Below, piece by piece: positions 31,693-41,400 of a DNA stretch of 64,000 nucleotides. Position 1 is the stretch's first letter. The number at the start of each line of letters is the position of its first letter. This DNA comes from Nemophila menziesii (lineage: Eukaryota > Streptophyta > Magnoliopsida > Boraginales > Hydrophyllaceae). Under the pieces are notes generated by a model. It saw nothing but the letters and a program-made list of their open reading frames with translations. It was not told the DNA's origin and searched no databases. Location: the NCBI GenBank assembly GCA_029959085.1, contig JARWIR010000027.1, positions 7,006,001 to 7,070,000 of the forward strand. Direction: 5' to 3'. The position numbers and the translations under genes are program-made.

Positions 31693-32856
31693 TGTTAGCC
31701 TCACCTTCTTTTTATTCCCGTTTTAATATTCGACAAATCATCATTTAAACTAAAATTCATTTGGTATCACTTTAAAGGTTTTCTAAAACCCCTCATTAGA
31801 TTAGTTGTGTTTAAATCCTTGGACTTTAGCTTGAGATTCAAAAGAACAGTGCCGCGGTACACCGGACGAGACACGCGGTACACCGCAGAGCCACGGACCA
31901 GAGACGCGGTGCACAGGATAGCCCGTCAGTAAGCTAATGAAAATGCACGGTACACCGGACCAAGGCGCGGTACACCGGACTGAGGCACGGACCAGGGGCG
32001 CGGTGCATAGGATGGTCCGACCAGTAAGCTTGAAGTTTAGACGAACGTTTTCGCGGTGCACCAGACCATACCCGCGGTACACCGCAAGAAAGGGTTTTCT
32101 GCACTATAACTAGAGGACAAAGCTTATATCTGTTGGAGATAAAATAGATCCGTTAGATAGAAGCCTATTGACCGTTGGAAGATATTTTCAGCTATAAATT
32201 GGACCTCATTCAAGACACAACCCAAGCCTTCCATCTACCAATCTTAAGAGCAATTAATATTATCATTCAATGAGGTTTCAAAGGAGCATTCAAGTCATAT
32301 TCATTGTGAAGCTACATAGTTCATATCCACTCATTTAGGAGTTTAGTTACAAAGCTTTTATAAGCTCCCCCAAACACTTTTTCCTTTCCTCTTAGTTCTT
32401 GTAATAGATTAAGAGAGTAGTGTGAGCATAGGTTTTATGCTTGGTTCCTTGTGTTGGTGATAACACAAGTGTATTTCCTTCAAAGGTTTTTGAAGTGGTT
32501 GTAAAGGGTTTGTAAACTCACCCGGTAAAGAGTTACGAAGATTAGTTGAGAATCTTGCAAATCCTAAGGAGGCTTCCTCAGGTAGTGGATGAAGGGAAAC
32601 CGAACCACTATACATCGTTGTGTATCGTATTCTATCTCTACACTCTTTACATTTCCGCACTCTATATGCTTGATAAAATGCCTACATGAATAGTTTGATA
32701 ATATTGTCTTTTAGGATTATCTAGTTCTTTACTATTTAGTTTGCTAAAACAATAGGATTCAAATTAGCTTTTAATTTTATTTACTTGAAATAAAATTAGC
32801 CGATTAATTTCTATTGTCCTATTTAACCCCCCTTCTAGGACGCATATAGACTATCA
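31693..32856 (+). repeat. 5' LTR of element F
   Basis: TGTTAGCC ... ACTATCA, 1164 bp. U3 carries a GC-rich palindrome array (31855-32084); TATA box GCTATAAATTGG with TATAAA at 32193. Confidence 0.96.
31855..32084 (+). promoter_or_regulatory. CGGTRCACCG palindrome array in U3 of element F (5' LTR)
   Basis: Eight copies of CGGTACACCG or CGGTGCACC-like words start at 31855, 31876, 31907, 31948, 31968, 32001, 32054 and 32075, about 110-340 bp upstream of the TATA box. Part is a 93-bp tandem duplication (31855-31947 and 31948-32040). The 3' LTR has the same array from 38318. A binding-site cluster in the enhancer is likely by position; the factor is unknown. Confidence 0.65.
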
Positions 32857-32858
32857 AT

Positions 32859-32870
32859 TGGTATCAGAGC
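32859..32870 (+). other. Primer binding site of element F (initiator tRNA-Met)
   Basis: TGGTATCAGAGC, 2 bp after the LTR, the standard plant Copia primer site. Confidence 0.96.
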
Positions 32871-32911
32871 CTAGCTCTATTGTACTTAATCGTTTCTAGA
32901 GTTAATACGAT

Positions 32912-34702
32912 ATGGATTCTAATCAACCGGAAGGTTCATGTTCTACTAGACCTCCGCTTTTTGTAGGAAAAGACTACTTTGGATGGAAAAAAATGGAGAT
33001 TCACGTCAAAGGAATTGATTACTTTTTGTGGCTTGCTATCAAGAAGGGTCCTTATATTCCTTATGTTACGGGTAGTAGAACGGAGGTGAAAGATGAAGAT
33101 GATTACAATGATCAAGACATAGCTAAACTCACCAAAAACAACAAAGCTATGAACATCCTCATTAATGGATTAAGTGTCACGAAATACGCTAGAGTTAGTG
33201 AATGCAATTCCGCTCATGAAATGTGGCAACTCTTGGAGCTATCATATCAAGGAACGGAAGATATCAAAGAAACTAAGATTGGTCTCTTTATCACTAAGTA
33301 TGAGCTATTTCGTATGGAGCCCGATGAAGCCTTAAATGCTATGCATCAAAGATTTTCTAACATTGTCAACACCTTGAAGACTCTTGGTCAAGAGTACACC
33401 AACAAAGAACAATGCCGAAAAATCTTATTTGCTCTTCCAAGGAAATACAAATCAAAAATCAACTCTATAAGAGACACTAAAGATCTTTCAAAAATGACGG
33501 TTCATGAACTCATTTGCAACCTCATGACGGAAGAGCTTGTGCTTGAAGAAGAAAAGATAAGAGATGATGAGGAGAAAAAGATTAAGAAATCCGTTGCTTT
33601 CCATGCCTTGAGTACCAAGTTGAAAGAACGAAAAGAAAGGAAGGAAAGTGAAGAAGAAGAAAACTCACATGAAGAAGAAACTACTGAAGATGAAGGAGTG
33701 GCTATGTTGGCAAGAGATATGAAAAAATTCATGAGATACAAACGCTTTGCCAAGAAAGGAAGTTCTTCCTCACCCTACAAGAAGAATGCTAGAGCTATCA
33801 AACAAGATGAACCCACTTGCTATCATTGCAAGAAAGTTGGTCACATCAAAACTTATTGTCCTCTTCTTCAAAAGTATAAACCTAAGAGAGCAATGCATGC
33901 TAATATCACTTGGGATACTCAATATTCGGAGGAAGAAGAAAGTGATAATGAAAATGTTAATCTTGTTGCTTTTATGGGAAAACTTGAGAATGATGAAGAT
34001 GCTTCTTCGGATGATGATACCGGTTCAACTCACTTTGCCTTTATGGCAAATCATGATGAGGTAACTCCTAAATCTAAACTCTCTTTATCTAATGATGATG
34101 CTAGTGAACAAGATATTCATGAGGCATTTGATTCTCTTTACAATGATTTTTTAAACTCTACTGAAACAAACAAAGTTTTAACAAAAGATTTAGAATTTGA
34201 GAAAAATAGAACTAAAGAGGTTTTGAAAGCTTTGGAAGATTGTCAAAATCTTTGTGATGAATGTATAGATGAAAATGAAAAACTTCATCTTATTGAGAAA
34301 AATCTTTTAGAAGAAAAAGCTTTGTTAGAGAAAAAGATTGTTGATCAAAATGATATTATTTTAAAATTTACAAGTGGACAAGAAAACTTGGATTTGATTT
34401 TAGGTTCTCAAAGAATGGCTTGTGAAAAAAGTGGTGTTGGATATGATCCATTCACTAACCAAAAACCCTTGAAAAATGTTTTTGTAAAACCAAAAATTTC
34501 AAATGAAATTCCATCTTCTTCAAAATCTTCTATCACTTGCACCTATTGTGAAAAACTTGGTCATGATGCATCTCATTGTTACTATCGTAAATTATTGGAT
34601 TTGGGATCTCTTGTGCCAATTTGGAAAAGGCCCATATGGGTCTTAAAAAGAAAATCCACTAACCCTCATGGACCCAAACCGAATTGGGTACCTAAAGCTT
34701 AA
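32912..34702 (+). CDS. gag: gag of Copia element F
   Basis: 596 codons from the first ATG after the PBS. N-terminal 200 residues have the plant Copia gag pattern (RPPLFVGKDYFGWKKMEIHVKGIDYFLWLAI, MNILINGLSVTKYARVSECNSAHEMWQLLE, ELFRMEPDEALNAMHQRF). A CX2CX4HX4C knuckle is at residues 303-316 and a second (CTYCEKLGHDASHC) at 543-556. Residues about 220-260 are Lys/Glu-rich; 330-400 very acidic; 410-490 a likely coiled coil. It ends at TAA 34700-34702; pol opens in another frame 18-20 bases later, so Gag-Pol would need a frameshift plus stop bypass, or the boundary is mutated. Confidence 0.93.
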   Translation: MDSNQPEGSCSTRPPLFVGKDYFGWKKMEIHVKGIDYFLWLAIKKGPYIPYVTGSRTEVKDEDDYNDQDIAKLTKNNKAMNILINGLSVTKYARVSECNSAHEMWQLLELSYQGTEDIKETKIGLFITKYELFRMEPDEALNAMHQRFSNIVNTLKTLGQEYTNKEQCRKILFALPRKYKSKINSIRDTKDLSKMTVHELICNLMTEELVLEEEKIRDDEEKKIKKSVAFHALSTKLKERKERKESEEEENSHEEETTEDEGVAMLARDMKKFMRYKRFAKKGSSSSPYKKNARAIKQDEPTCYHCKKVGHIKTYCPLLQKYKPKRAMHANITWDTQYSEEEESDNENVNLVAFMGKLENDEDASSDDDTGSTHFAFMANHDEVTPKSKLSLSNDDASEQDIHEAFDSLYNDFLNSTETNKVLTKDLEFEKNRTKEVLKALEDCQNLCDECIDENEKLHLIEKNLLEEKALLEKKIVDQNDIILKFTSGQENLDLILGSQRMACEKSGVGYDPFTNQKPLKNVFVKPKISNEIPSSSKSSITCTYCEKLGHDASHCYYRKLLDLGSLVPIWKRPIWVLKRKSTNPHGPKPNWVPKA

Positions 34703-34719
34703 ATTATTTTTGTATGTAG

Positions 34720-37700
34720 GGGTTGAGCATCAAGAAGCAAAATATATGGCTCCTTGATAGTGGATGCTCAAGACACATGACCGGGAATCCATCATTATTT
34801 ACACGTTTATATAAAACAAAAGGTGATAGAGTTACTTTTGCCGACAATACTAAGAAACGCGTTTTGGGTAAAGGTAACATTGGTAATATGAATTCTTTAC
34901 TTATCTCTAATGTGTTGCTTGTTGAGGGTCTCTCTTTTAACTTGCTTAGTATAAGTCAACTTTGTGATGTTGGTTTTAGTGTTAAATTTGAAGCATCTAG
35001 ATGTGTTGTTTTCAAAAATGATGAGTTAGATACTATGTTTATAGCAAAAAGATCGGATAATGTTTTTGTTGTTGATCTTGAGAGTCTTATGTCTAAACAT
35101 ATTAAATGCTTATCCGTGGTAAATGATAGTTGGCTTTGGCATAGACGTTTAGGGCATGCTAGCATGGATTTGATTTCAAAATTATCTAGAAAAAATCTTG
35201 TTGTTGGTTTGCCTATTTATAAATTTGATAAAGATAAATTATGTGATGCATGTCAACTTGGTAAACAGCATCGTTCATCTTTTAAATCCATAAATAAGGT
35301 CATCACCGTTAGGCCACTTCAATTATTGCATATGGATCTTTTTGGTCCCGTTGATGTCACTAGTCTAGGAGGATCTAGATATGTCTTTGTTGTTGTTGAT
35401 GATTTCACTAGATATACATGGGTGATGTTCCTTGCTTTAAAAAGTGATGCCTTCAATGAATTTGCAAAACTTTGTAGAAAGGTGCAAAATGAGAAAGGCT
35501 ACTCTATTACATGCATTCGTAGTGATAATGGTAGTGAATATGTGAATTCTCCTTTTGTGCATTTTTGTGATGAATTTGGGATTGAGCATAATTTTTCGGC
35601 CCCTAGAACTCCCAAACAAAATGGGGTAGTGGAAAGGAAAAACCGAACTCTACAAGAAATGGCTAGAACAATGCTAAAAGAACATAGCTTGCCTACATAT
35701 TTTTGGGGAGAAGCCGTTCATACGGCTTGTTATGTGTTAAATAGAGTTCTAATTAGACCCCTTATTAAGAAAACCCCTTATGAGCTTTGGAATGGTAGAC
35801 CACCAACTATTGCTTATTTTCGTGTTTTTGGGTGCAAATGTTTTATCTTAAACACTAGGGACTATTTGGGAAAATTTGATGCTAAATCGGATGAAGGTAT
35901 TTTTCTTGGTTATTCCATTAAAGGAAAAGCCTATCGCATTTTCAACAAACGTACTCGTACTATTGAGGAATCTATGCATGTTGACTTTGATGAGACTAAT
36001 CCTTTTTGTATCAAGAAAGTAGTAGATGCTGACTTACATGAAGATACTCCACTAGATCAACCCTTAGAATCTCCTACTCAAGAATTAAAATCTCATGATG
36101 AACCTCCAAAGGAAAATGGTCAAATCTCAAATGAAGCTAGTACGGATTTACCGAAATGCTGGAAACATATCAAAGATCACCCAAGTGAATTAATTCTAGG
36201 TGATCAAAAAGAAGGTGTTACCACTCGTTCTCGTATTATTGCTCTATGTGCTCATCAAGCATTCTTATCTCAAATTGAGCCCAAGAATATTAAAGAAGCC
36301 TTGCTAGATGATCATTGGATAAACGCTATGCATGAGGAATTAAATCAATTTGAGCGTAGTAAAGTTTGGACTTTAATGGAGAAACCAATTGGCCCTACTA
36401 TTATTGGCACTAAGTGGATATTTCGCACCAAGCTAGATGACACCGGTATTATCAGTAGAAATAAAGCAAGGTTAGTTGCTCAAGGATACAATCAAGAAGA
36501 AGGTATTGATTTCGATGAAACTTTTGCTCCGGTAGCTAGACTTGAATCTATTCGTATGCTACTTGCTTTTGCTTGTTATATGAATTTTAAACTTTACCAA
36601 ATGGATGTCAAAAGTGCTTTTTCAAATGGTTTAATAGACGAGGAAGTCTTTTTTAAACAACCACCGGGTTTTGAGGATCCAAAATTTCCAAATCATGTTT
36701 TTAAACTTTCAAAGGCTTTATATGGTTTAAAACAAGCACCTCGTGCTTGGTATGAACGTTTAAGCAAATTTTTGTTAGATGATGGTTTTAAAAGAGGAAA
36801 TATTGACTCCACTTTATTTATAAAAAGGTCTTCAAAAGATATCCTTCTTGTTCAAATTTATGTGGATGATATTATATTTGGTGCTACTAATGAAAATCTT
36901 TGTGAGAATTTTTCTAAAAGCATGCATAAGGAATTTGAGATGAGCATGATGGGAGAATTGAATTACTTTCTTGGACTTCAAATCAAGCAAATGAAGGATG
37001 GCATCTTTGTCAATCAAGCCAAATATACAAAAGAATTGATCAAAAAATTTGGACTTGAAGATGCAAAGGAAATTGGAACTCCAATGAGCACATCCACAAA
37101 ATTAGACAAAGATGAAGATGGTAAGGATGTTGATGAGAAAGTATATCGAGGTATGATTGGTAGCTTACTTTATTTAACCGCTTCTAGACCCGATATTATG
37201 TTCCCCGTGTGTCTTTGTGCTAGATTTCAATCCTCTCCTAAAGAATCCCATCTTAGTGCCGTTAAGCGTATTTTTAGGTATTTGAAAGGAACCCTTAGTC
37301 TAGGACTTTGGTACCCAAGATTTACCTCTTTTGAGCTAATAGGTTACTCGGATGCCGATTATGCCGGTTGTAGACTTGATAGGAAGAGTACTAGTGGTAG
37401 TTGCCAATTCTTAGGTCAATCCCTTGTTTCTTGGTCTAGTAGAAAACAAAATAGTGTTGCTTTATCCACGGCCGAAGCCGAATATGTTGCGGCCGGAAAT
37501 TGTGTGACTCAAATTCTTTGGATGAAACAAACCATGCTAGATTTTGGCCTAGAGTATGATCGTGTTCCCATTCGTTGTGATAACACTAGTGCTATCAATC
37601 TTACCAAAAATCCTATTCAACACTCTAGAACAAAACACATTGAAATCCGTCATCATTTTATCCGTGATCACACTCAAAAAGGGGATATTGTACTTGAATT

Positions 37701-37800
37701 TGTCACTTCGGAAAATCAACTAGTCGATATCTTTACTAAACCTCTACCCCAAGATCTTTTTGAGAAAATTCGTTGTGAGATTGGCATGCAAATTCTCTAA
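34720..37800 (+). CDS. pol: pol of Copia element F: protease, integrase, RT, RNase H
   Basis: Open from just after a TAG (34717-34719); no ATG at the front, the first listed codon being TTG at 34723 (residue numbers from there). Protease WLLDSGCSRHMTG (D12). GAG-pre-integrase with WHRRLGH and CDACQLGK (zinc finger). Integrase core D205, D268, E304 (D-x35-E). RT: NKARLVAQGYNQEEGIDFDETFAPVARL, MDVKSAFSNGLIDEEVFFKQPPGF, YVDD at 713-716. RNase H: YSDADYAGC, SRKQNSVALSTAEAEY, RTKHIEIRHHFIRD. Stop at 37798-37800. All catalytic residues are visible and the frame is open for over 1000 codons, so the enzymes could be active if the gag-pol boundary can be passed. Confidence 0.94.
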   Translation, partial: GLSIKKQNIWLLDSGCSRHMTGNPSLFTRLYKTKGDRVTFADNTKKRVLGKGNIGNMNSLLISNVLLVEGLSFNLLSISQLCDVGFSVKFEASRCVVFKNDELDTMFIAKRSDNVFVVDLESLMSKHIKCLSVVNDSWLWHRRLGHASMDLISKLSRKNLVVGLPIYKFDKDKLCDACQLGKQHRSSFKSINKVITVRPLQLLHMDLFGPVDVTSLGGSRYVFVVVDDFTRYTWVMFLALKSDAFNEFAKLCRKVQNEKGYSITCIRSDNGSEYVNSPFVHFCDEFGIEHNFSAPRTPKQNGVVERKNRTLQEMARTMLKEHSLPTYFWGEAVHTACYVLNRVLIRPLIKKTPYELWNGRPPTIAYFRVFGCKCFILNTRDYLGKFDAKSDEGIFLGYSIKGKAYRIFNKRTRTIEESMHVDFDETNPFCIKKVVDADLHEDTPLDQPLESPTQELKSHDEPPKENGQISNEASTDLPKCWKHIKDHPSELILGDQKEGVTTRSRIIALCAHQAFLSQIEPKNIKEALLDDHWINAMHEELNQFERSKVWTLMEKPIGPTIIGTKWIFRTKLDDTGIISRNKARLVAQGYNQEEGIDFDETFAPVARLESIRMLLAFACYMNFKLYQMDVKSAFSNGLIDEEVFFKQPPGFEDPKFPNHVFKLSKALYGLKQAPRAWYERLSKFLLDDGFKRGNIDSTLFIKRSSKDILLVQIYVDDIIFGATNENLCENFSKSMHKEFEMSMMGELNYFLGLQIKQMKDGIFVNQAKYTKELIKKFGLEDAKEIGTPMSTSTKLDKDEDGKDVDEKVYRGMIGSLLYLTASRPDIMFPVCLCARFQSSPKESHLSAVKRIFRYLKGTLSLGLWYPRFTSFELIGYSDADYAGCRLDRKSTSGSCQFLGQSLVSWSSRKQNSVALSTAEAEYVAAGNCVTQILWMKQTMLDFGLEYDRVPIRCDNTSAINLTKNPIQHSRTKHIEIRHHFIRDHTQKGDIVLEFVTSENQLVDIFTKPLPQDLFEKIRCEIGMQIL

Positions 37801-37996
37801 CCTTCTTATCATGTCATTATTGTTTAGTGCTTTTTGTGTATATACTCTTGTTGCTAATATTTTATTGATGTTATAGGATCTTTGAAGCTTCTAAATTGTT
37901 ATCCATTTACTTCTTTTGTCCTTGTTTTTACTCAAAATGTGTTTTGACCCCTTAAAATTTTCAAAAATCGTATCATTAGTTCTTTTTGTTGTTGAC

Positions 37997-38155
37997 AAAG
38001 GGGGAGAAATTTTAGTTAAACTTTTTAAATGCATTTTGTGAGGGGGAGTTTTATAAAAACTCTAGTGATTAGGTTGAGGGGGAGTTTTTGATCAAAACTT
38101 AATCTTAGGCATCTTCAAAAGTTTATGATTTGTCAAACATCAAAAAGGGGGAGAT
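37997..38155 (+). promoter_or_regulatory. Polypurine tract of element F and three upstream PPT-like copies
   Basis: aaagggggagaaa (from 37997), gagggggagtttt (38040), gagggggagttttt (38076), then aaaaagggggagat (38142-38155) just before the LTR. Repeated purine tracts before the 3' LTR are known in some plant Copia lineages. 37801-37996 holds nothing recognisable. Confidence 0.8.
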
Positions 38156-39319
38156 TGTTAGCCTCACCTTGTTTTTATTCCCGTTTTAATATTCGACAAA
38201 TCATCATTTAAACTAAAATTCATTTGGTATCACTTTAAAGGTTTTCCAAAACCCCTCATTAGATTAGTTGTGTTTAAATCCTTGGACTTTAGCTTGAGAT
38301 TCAAAAGAACAGTGCCGCGGTACACCGGACGAGACACGCGGTACACCGCAGAGCCACGGACCAGAGACGCGGTGCACATGATAGCCCGTCAGTAAGCTAA
38401 TGAAAATGCACGGTACACCGGACCAAGGCGCGGTACACCGGACTGAGGCACGGACCAGGGACGCGGTGCATAGGATGGTCCGACCAGTAAGCTTGAAGTT
38501 TAGACGAACGTTTTCGCGGTGCACCGGACCATACCCGCGGTACACCGCAAGAAAGGGTTTTCTGCACTATTACTAGAGGACAAAGTTTATATCCGTTGGA
38601 GATAAAATAGATCCGTTAGATAGAAGCCTATTGACCGTTGGAAGATATTTTCAGCTATAAATTGGACCTCATTCAAGACACAACCCAAGCCTTCCATCTA
38701 CCAATCTTAAGAGCAATTAATATTATCATTCAAGGAGGTTTCAAAGGAGCATTCAAGTCATATTCATTGTGAAGCAACATAGTTCATATCCACTCATTTA
38801 GGAGTTTAGTTACAAAGCTTTTATAAGCACCCTTAAACACTTTTTCCTTTCCTCTTAGTTCTTGTAATAGATTAAGAGAGTAGTGTGAGCATAGGTTTTA
38901 TGCTTGGTTCCTTGTGTTGGTGATAACACAAGTGTATTTCCTTCAAAGGTTTTTGAAGTGGTTGTAAAGGGTTTGTAAACTCACCCGGTTAAGAGTTACG
39001 AAGATTAGTTGAGAATCTTGCAAATCCTAAGGAGGCTTCCATAGGTAGTGGATGTAGGGAAACCGAACCACTATACATCGTTGTGTATCGTATTCTATCT
39101 CTACACTCTTTACATTTCCACACTCTATATGCTTGATAAAATGCCTACATGAATAGTTTGATAATATTGTCTTTTAGGATTATCTAGTTCTTTACTATTT
39201 AGTTTGCTAAAACAATAGGATTCAAATTAGCTTTTAATTTTATTTACTTGAAATAAAATTAGCCGATTAATTTCTATTGTCCTATTCAACCCCCCTTCTA
39301 GGACGCATATAGACTATCA
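38156..39319 (+). repeat. 3' LTR of element F
   Basis: 1164 bp, same length as the 5' LTR. Palindrome array from 38318, TATAAA at 38656. Ends ACTATCA, followed by the CTTTC target copy. Confidence 0.96.
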
Positions 39320-39324
39320 CTTTC

Positions 39325-39843
39325 CAAATCAAATTCGTTTCCTAAAATATAGGAGAAGGGAAAAATTGTTGTTGTCTTGTTTTAGCCTAAATTCTTCAAT
39401 ATTGCTCCGATTGACACGTTTTTTATATCAAAACTGATCATCTCGGAAAGTTCTATACTTTTGCTTCAGACTATTATTCCAAATTATTAGCCTATTTTGA
39501 GTTATGATCACTTTAATGGACGTGACTGCTGAAATTTAGATTTACTTGGCAACTTTTCTTTTCATATTTTATCTTTTCCTTCCTTTATCTCCAATTTCCA
39601 TCCATGTATTCTTTTCTTTATCTATTGGAATTGATTTGGCATCTAATTAATTTCTATATATCTGTAAGGCTTCACATTTAATAAACAATTAAACCAAATA
39701 TGCTCTAAAATAATAAATCAGCAAATCAAGACAAGAAATAGGAAAATATAATAATATGACTAAAAATCGAGTATTGACTATCCTAATACACCTAAAATGA
39801 TGTCTCCAACCTATATTAATTTATCACAAATAAGGAGACATCA
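39325..39843 (-). repeat. 5' LTR of element D, U3 part
   Basis: 519 bp; starts at 39843 with TGATGTCTCC on the minus strand, with the inverted partner at 39798-39807 (26 nt between arms). Continues after F at 31692. Confidence 0.9.
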
Positions 39844-40203
39844 CCTATGTAATTAGAAGCTTTTTAAACAATATAAAGTAGTTAGATGAACCTTAAAAAC
39901 TGTGTAAGGATCAAGGAAAACCCTATAGCCACCATATTGGACTAAGAGAAAAACCTATCCTTCGTGCATTGCAAAACTAATCTAATCTTAAAATTTATAT
40001 GTGTTGATTGTTTGTTTGATAAGTGTATATATTTGATTTAGTTTGTGAACATTTCTTTATGGGACTTATTAAGATAATTGCTTTAGTGTCATTCATTATT
40101 ATTTTTTATTTCTATCTTCTTTGGATTGATTGGACTTAGGTCTTTCTTAACTCTATTTTTCTTTTTATCTTGTCGGGACGACAAAACTTTAAGTTGGGGG
40201 TCT
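39844..40203 (+). other. Element G: 3' untranslated end with hairpin and PPT
   Basis: Plus-strand sequence homologous to the last part of B and C before their 3' LTRs (gataagtgta.., gtcgggacgac..). The stem TTGTCG / CGACAA with GGA loop is at 40170-40184 and the purine tract aagttgggggtct at 40191-40203. The 5' part of G is not in the window; D (or its target) adjoins at 39843. Confidence 0.75.
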
Positions 40204-40823
40204 TGATGTTTCTCTTTTTGTGATGGACTAATCCACTCATGCGACATTCTTTTGGGAGTTTATTGAACCTAAGTCAGGGATTTTCCCTATTTTTGCTATA
40301 TTGTACTTTTGCCTCTTGTTTTGGGCATATTACTATTTATACATATTTTGTGTCTTAATTGTGTGTTAAGTATGTAGCTGTTAGGTACATGGTTAATGCA
40401 ACATTCCAATATGAAGACAATAAGACAAAAAAGTCAAGATAAACCCCAACTTAAGGTGAAAATTGAGCTTAGAGTTACTTTGGGAAGTTAGAGCATTTGT
40501 AGGAGAAATCTTTGCGCCTTATTGTTTCAACGACTACGAAATATTGGTGAGAGCTTTGGTCTTGATTCCTTTTGATTAAGAAGGAGATTGAAGTCAGTGT
40601 CGGATGGGTAGTGAGGGAAGTCAACTTAAATTTAAAATTAAGAAGTTATGTCATTTGCTTCCACTATGACTCGAACTAACATTATGTTACGTAAAAACGG
40701 TTTGGGCCCTTCTAAACCTAATTAAGCAAGCCAAAGGGGGCCCAAACGTTTTTACGTTATTATATAAACTTCATACCATCCCCCAAATAAAAATAAATCA
40801 GAATACAACATTAGATAAGATAT
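40204..40823 (+). repeat. Element G: truncated 3' LTR (U3)
   Basis: Begins tgatgtttctc directly after the PPT; cut at 40823 by LTR H. It has diverged from the other LTRs. A long hairpin lies at 40689-40757 (arms of about 20 bp, acgtaaaaacg-tttgggccc, one-base bulge), followed by ttatataaact (TATA-like, about 40759-40769). No coding sequence. Confidence 0.7.
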
Positions 40824-41230
40824 TGATGTCTCCTCATTTGTGATAGATTTATATTAGGATGAGACATCATTTTAAGTGATTTAGAAGTCATTATAGTCGA
40901 ATTTCTTGAGAAAGGCTACCCTTTCCTATTTTGAGTCTTGATTTAGTAAAATAATATTTTTAGAGCATATTGGGTTTAATTATTTATTTAGTGTGAAGCT
41001 TTAAAGATAATTATGGAGCTTAATTAGAGTCCAAGTCAAAGACAACAACTTATGGAAAGAGATTAGCATGGTAATTGGAGATAAGGAAATAAAAGCTAAA
41101 AAGATGGAAAAGGAAAAGCTGCCTAAATCTGAGATTCTGCATAGACGTCCAAAGATATGCGTTTTTACCTAAGAAATAGGCCGAATCTGGTGATTTCCTT
41201 CTACAGGGTCAAGATAATTCTGTTGCGATT
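40824..41230 (+). repeat. LTR H: U3 segment adjoining the satellite
   Basis: Starts TGATGTCTCCTCATTTG, with the inverted partner at 40860-40869, and matches the LTR of element A through 'gagcatattgggtttaattatttatttagtgtgaa'. This U3 part is present once; the following part of the same LTR is the tandemly repeated unit. The preceding 5 bp are GATAT (possible TSD; partner not in the window). The 72-codon ORF 41157-41375 is not credible. Confidence 0.85.
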
Positions 41231-41390
41231 CTTTTGGTATCTTATGGAGCTCAAACCGACCAATAACGAAGAAGATATGCTCAAAACGGTACAGCAGTGT
41301 TTATCTTTATTTCCATACGAATTAGAGTTGGGCTTGGAGTCCACTACTTACTTCTCCTTCAAGAAAACGAATTAGGGCTTCCAAGACACC

Positions 41391-41400
41391 TATAAATACA
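41391..41400 (+). promoter_or_regulatory. TATA box of the first satellite unit (repeated in every unit)
   Basis: CACCTATAAATACACCC, the LTR core promoter also seen at 8635 (B), 17371 (C) and, inverted, at 1107-1116 (A). It recurs at the same offset (+160) in each 1000-bp unit. Confidence 0.75.

Larger units (their letters stand above)
31693..39319 (+). mobile_element. Element F: complete Ty1/Copia element nested in the LTR of D
   Basis: 7627 bp, LTRs of exactly 1164 bp each (31693-32856 and 38156-39319), TSD CTTTC (31688-31692 and 39320-39324). Order: LTR, initiator-tRNA-Met PBS, gag, pol (protease, integrase, RT, RNase H; Copia order), several PPT-like tracts, LTR. About 19 substitutions between the LTRs by eye (about 1.7%). 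The large gag with two zinc knuckles and wording such as GPKPNWVPKA suggest the SIRE or Tork side of plant Copia; the lineage is not certain. No third ORF. Confidence 0.96.
1667..39843 (-). mobile_element. Element D: old, pol-deleted Athila-like element, host of the nested insertions
   Basis: Minus-strand element assembled from blocks 39843-39325, 31692-28273, 7869-4879, 3304-1667, with insertions F, B and E between them and A at its 3' LTR. Order in its own direction: 5' LTR, PBS, degenerate gag, protease, then directly the integrase C-terminal GPF segment (RT, RNase H and the integrase core are gone), GC-rich leader, a broken third ORF, 3' untranslated region, hairpin/PPT, 3' LTR. The right flank after the LTR is CCTAT (39844-39848); the left flank is outside the window. 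Many stops and frameshifts show it is dead and older than its guests. Confidence 0.85.

Noticed and set aside
39844..39848. CCTAT next to the right end of D taken as the same event as B's TSD
   Set aside because: B's CCTAT copies are at 7865-7869 and 28273-28277 and fit the split protease frame. The CCTAT after D's LTR is probably D's own target copy; the match is coincidence.
41157..41375. 72-codon ORF at the start of the satellite
   Set aside because: It spans the U3-unit junction, has no recognisable domain, and the unit part has no matching frame with a start in other copies. It lies upstream of the TATA box.
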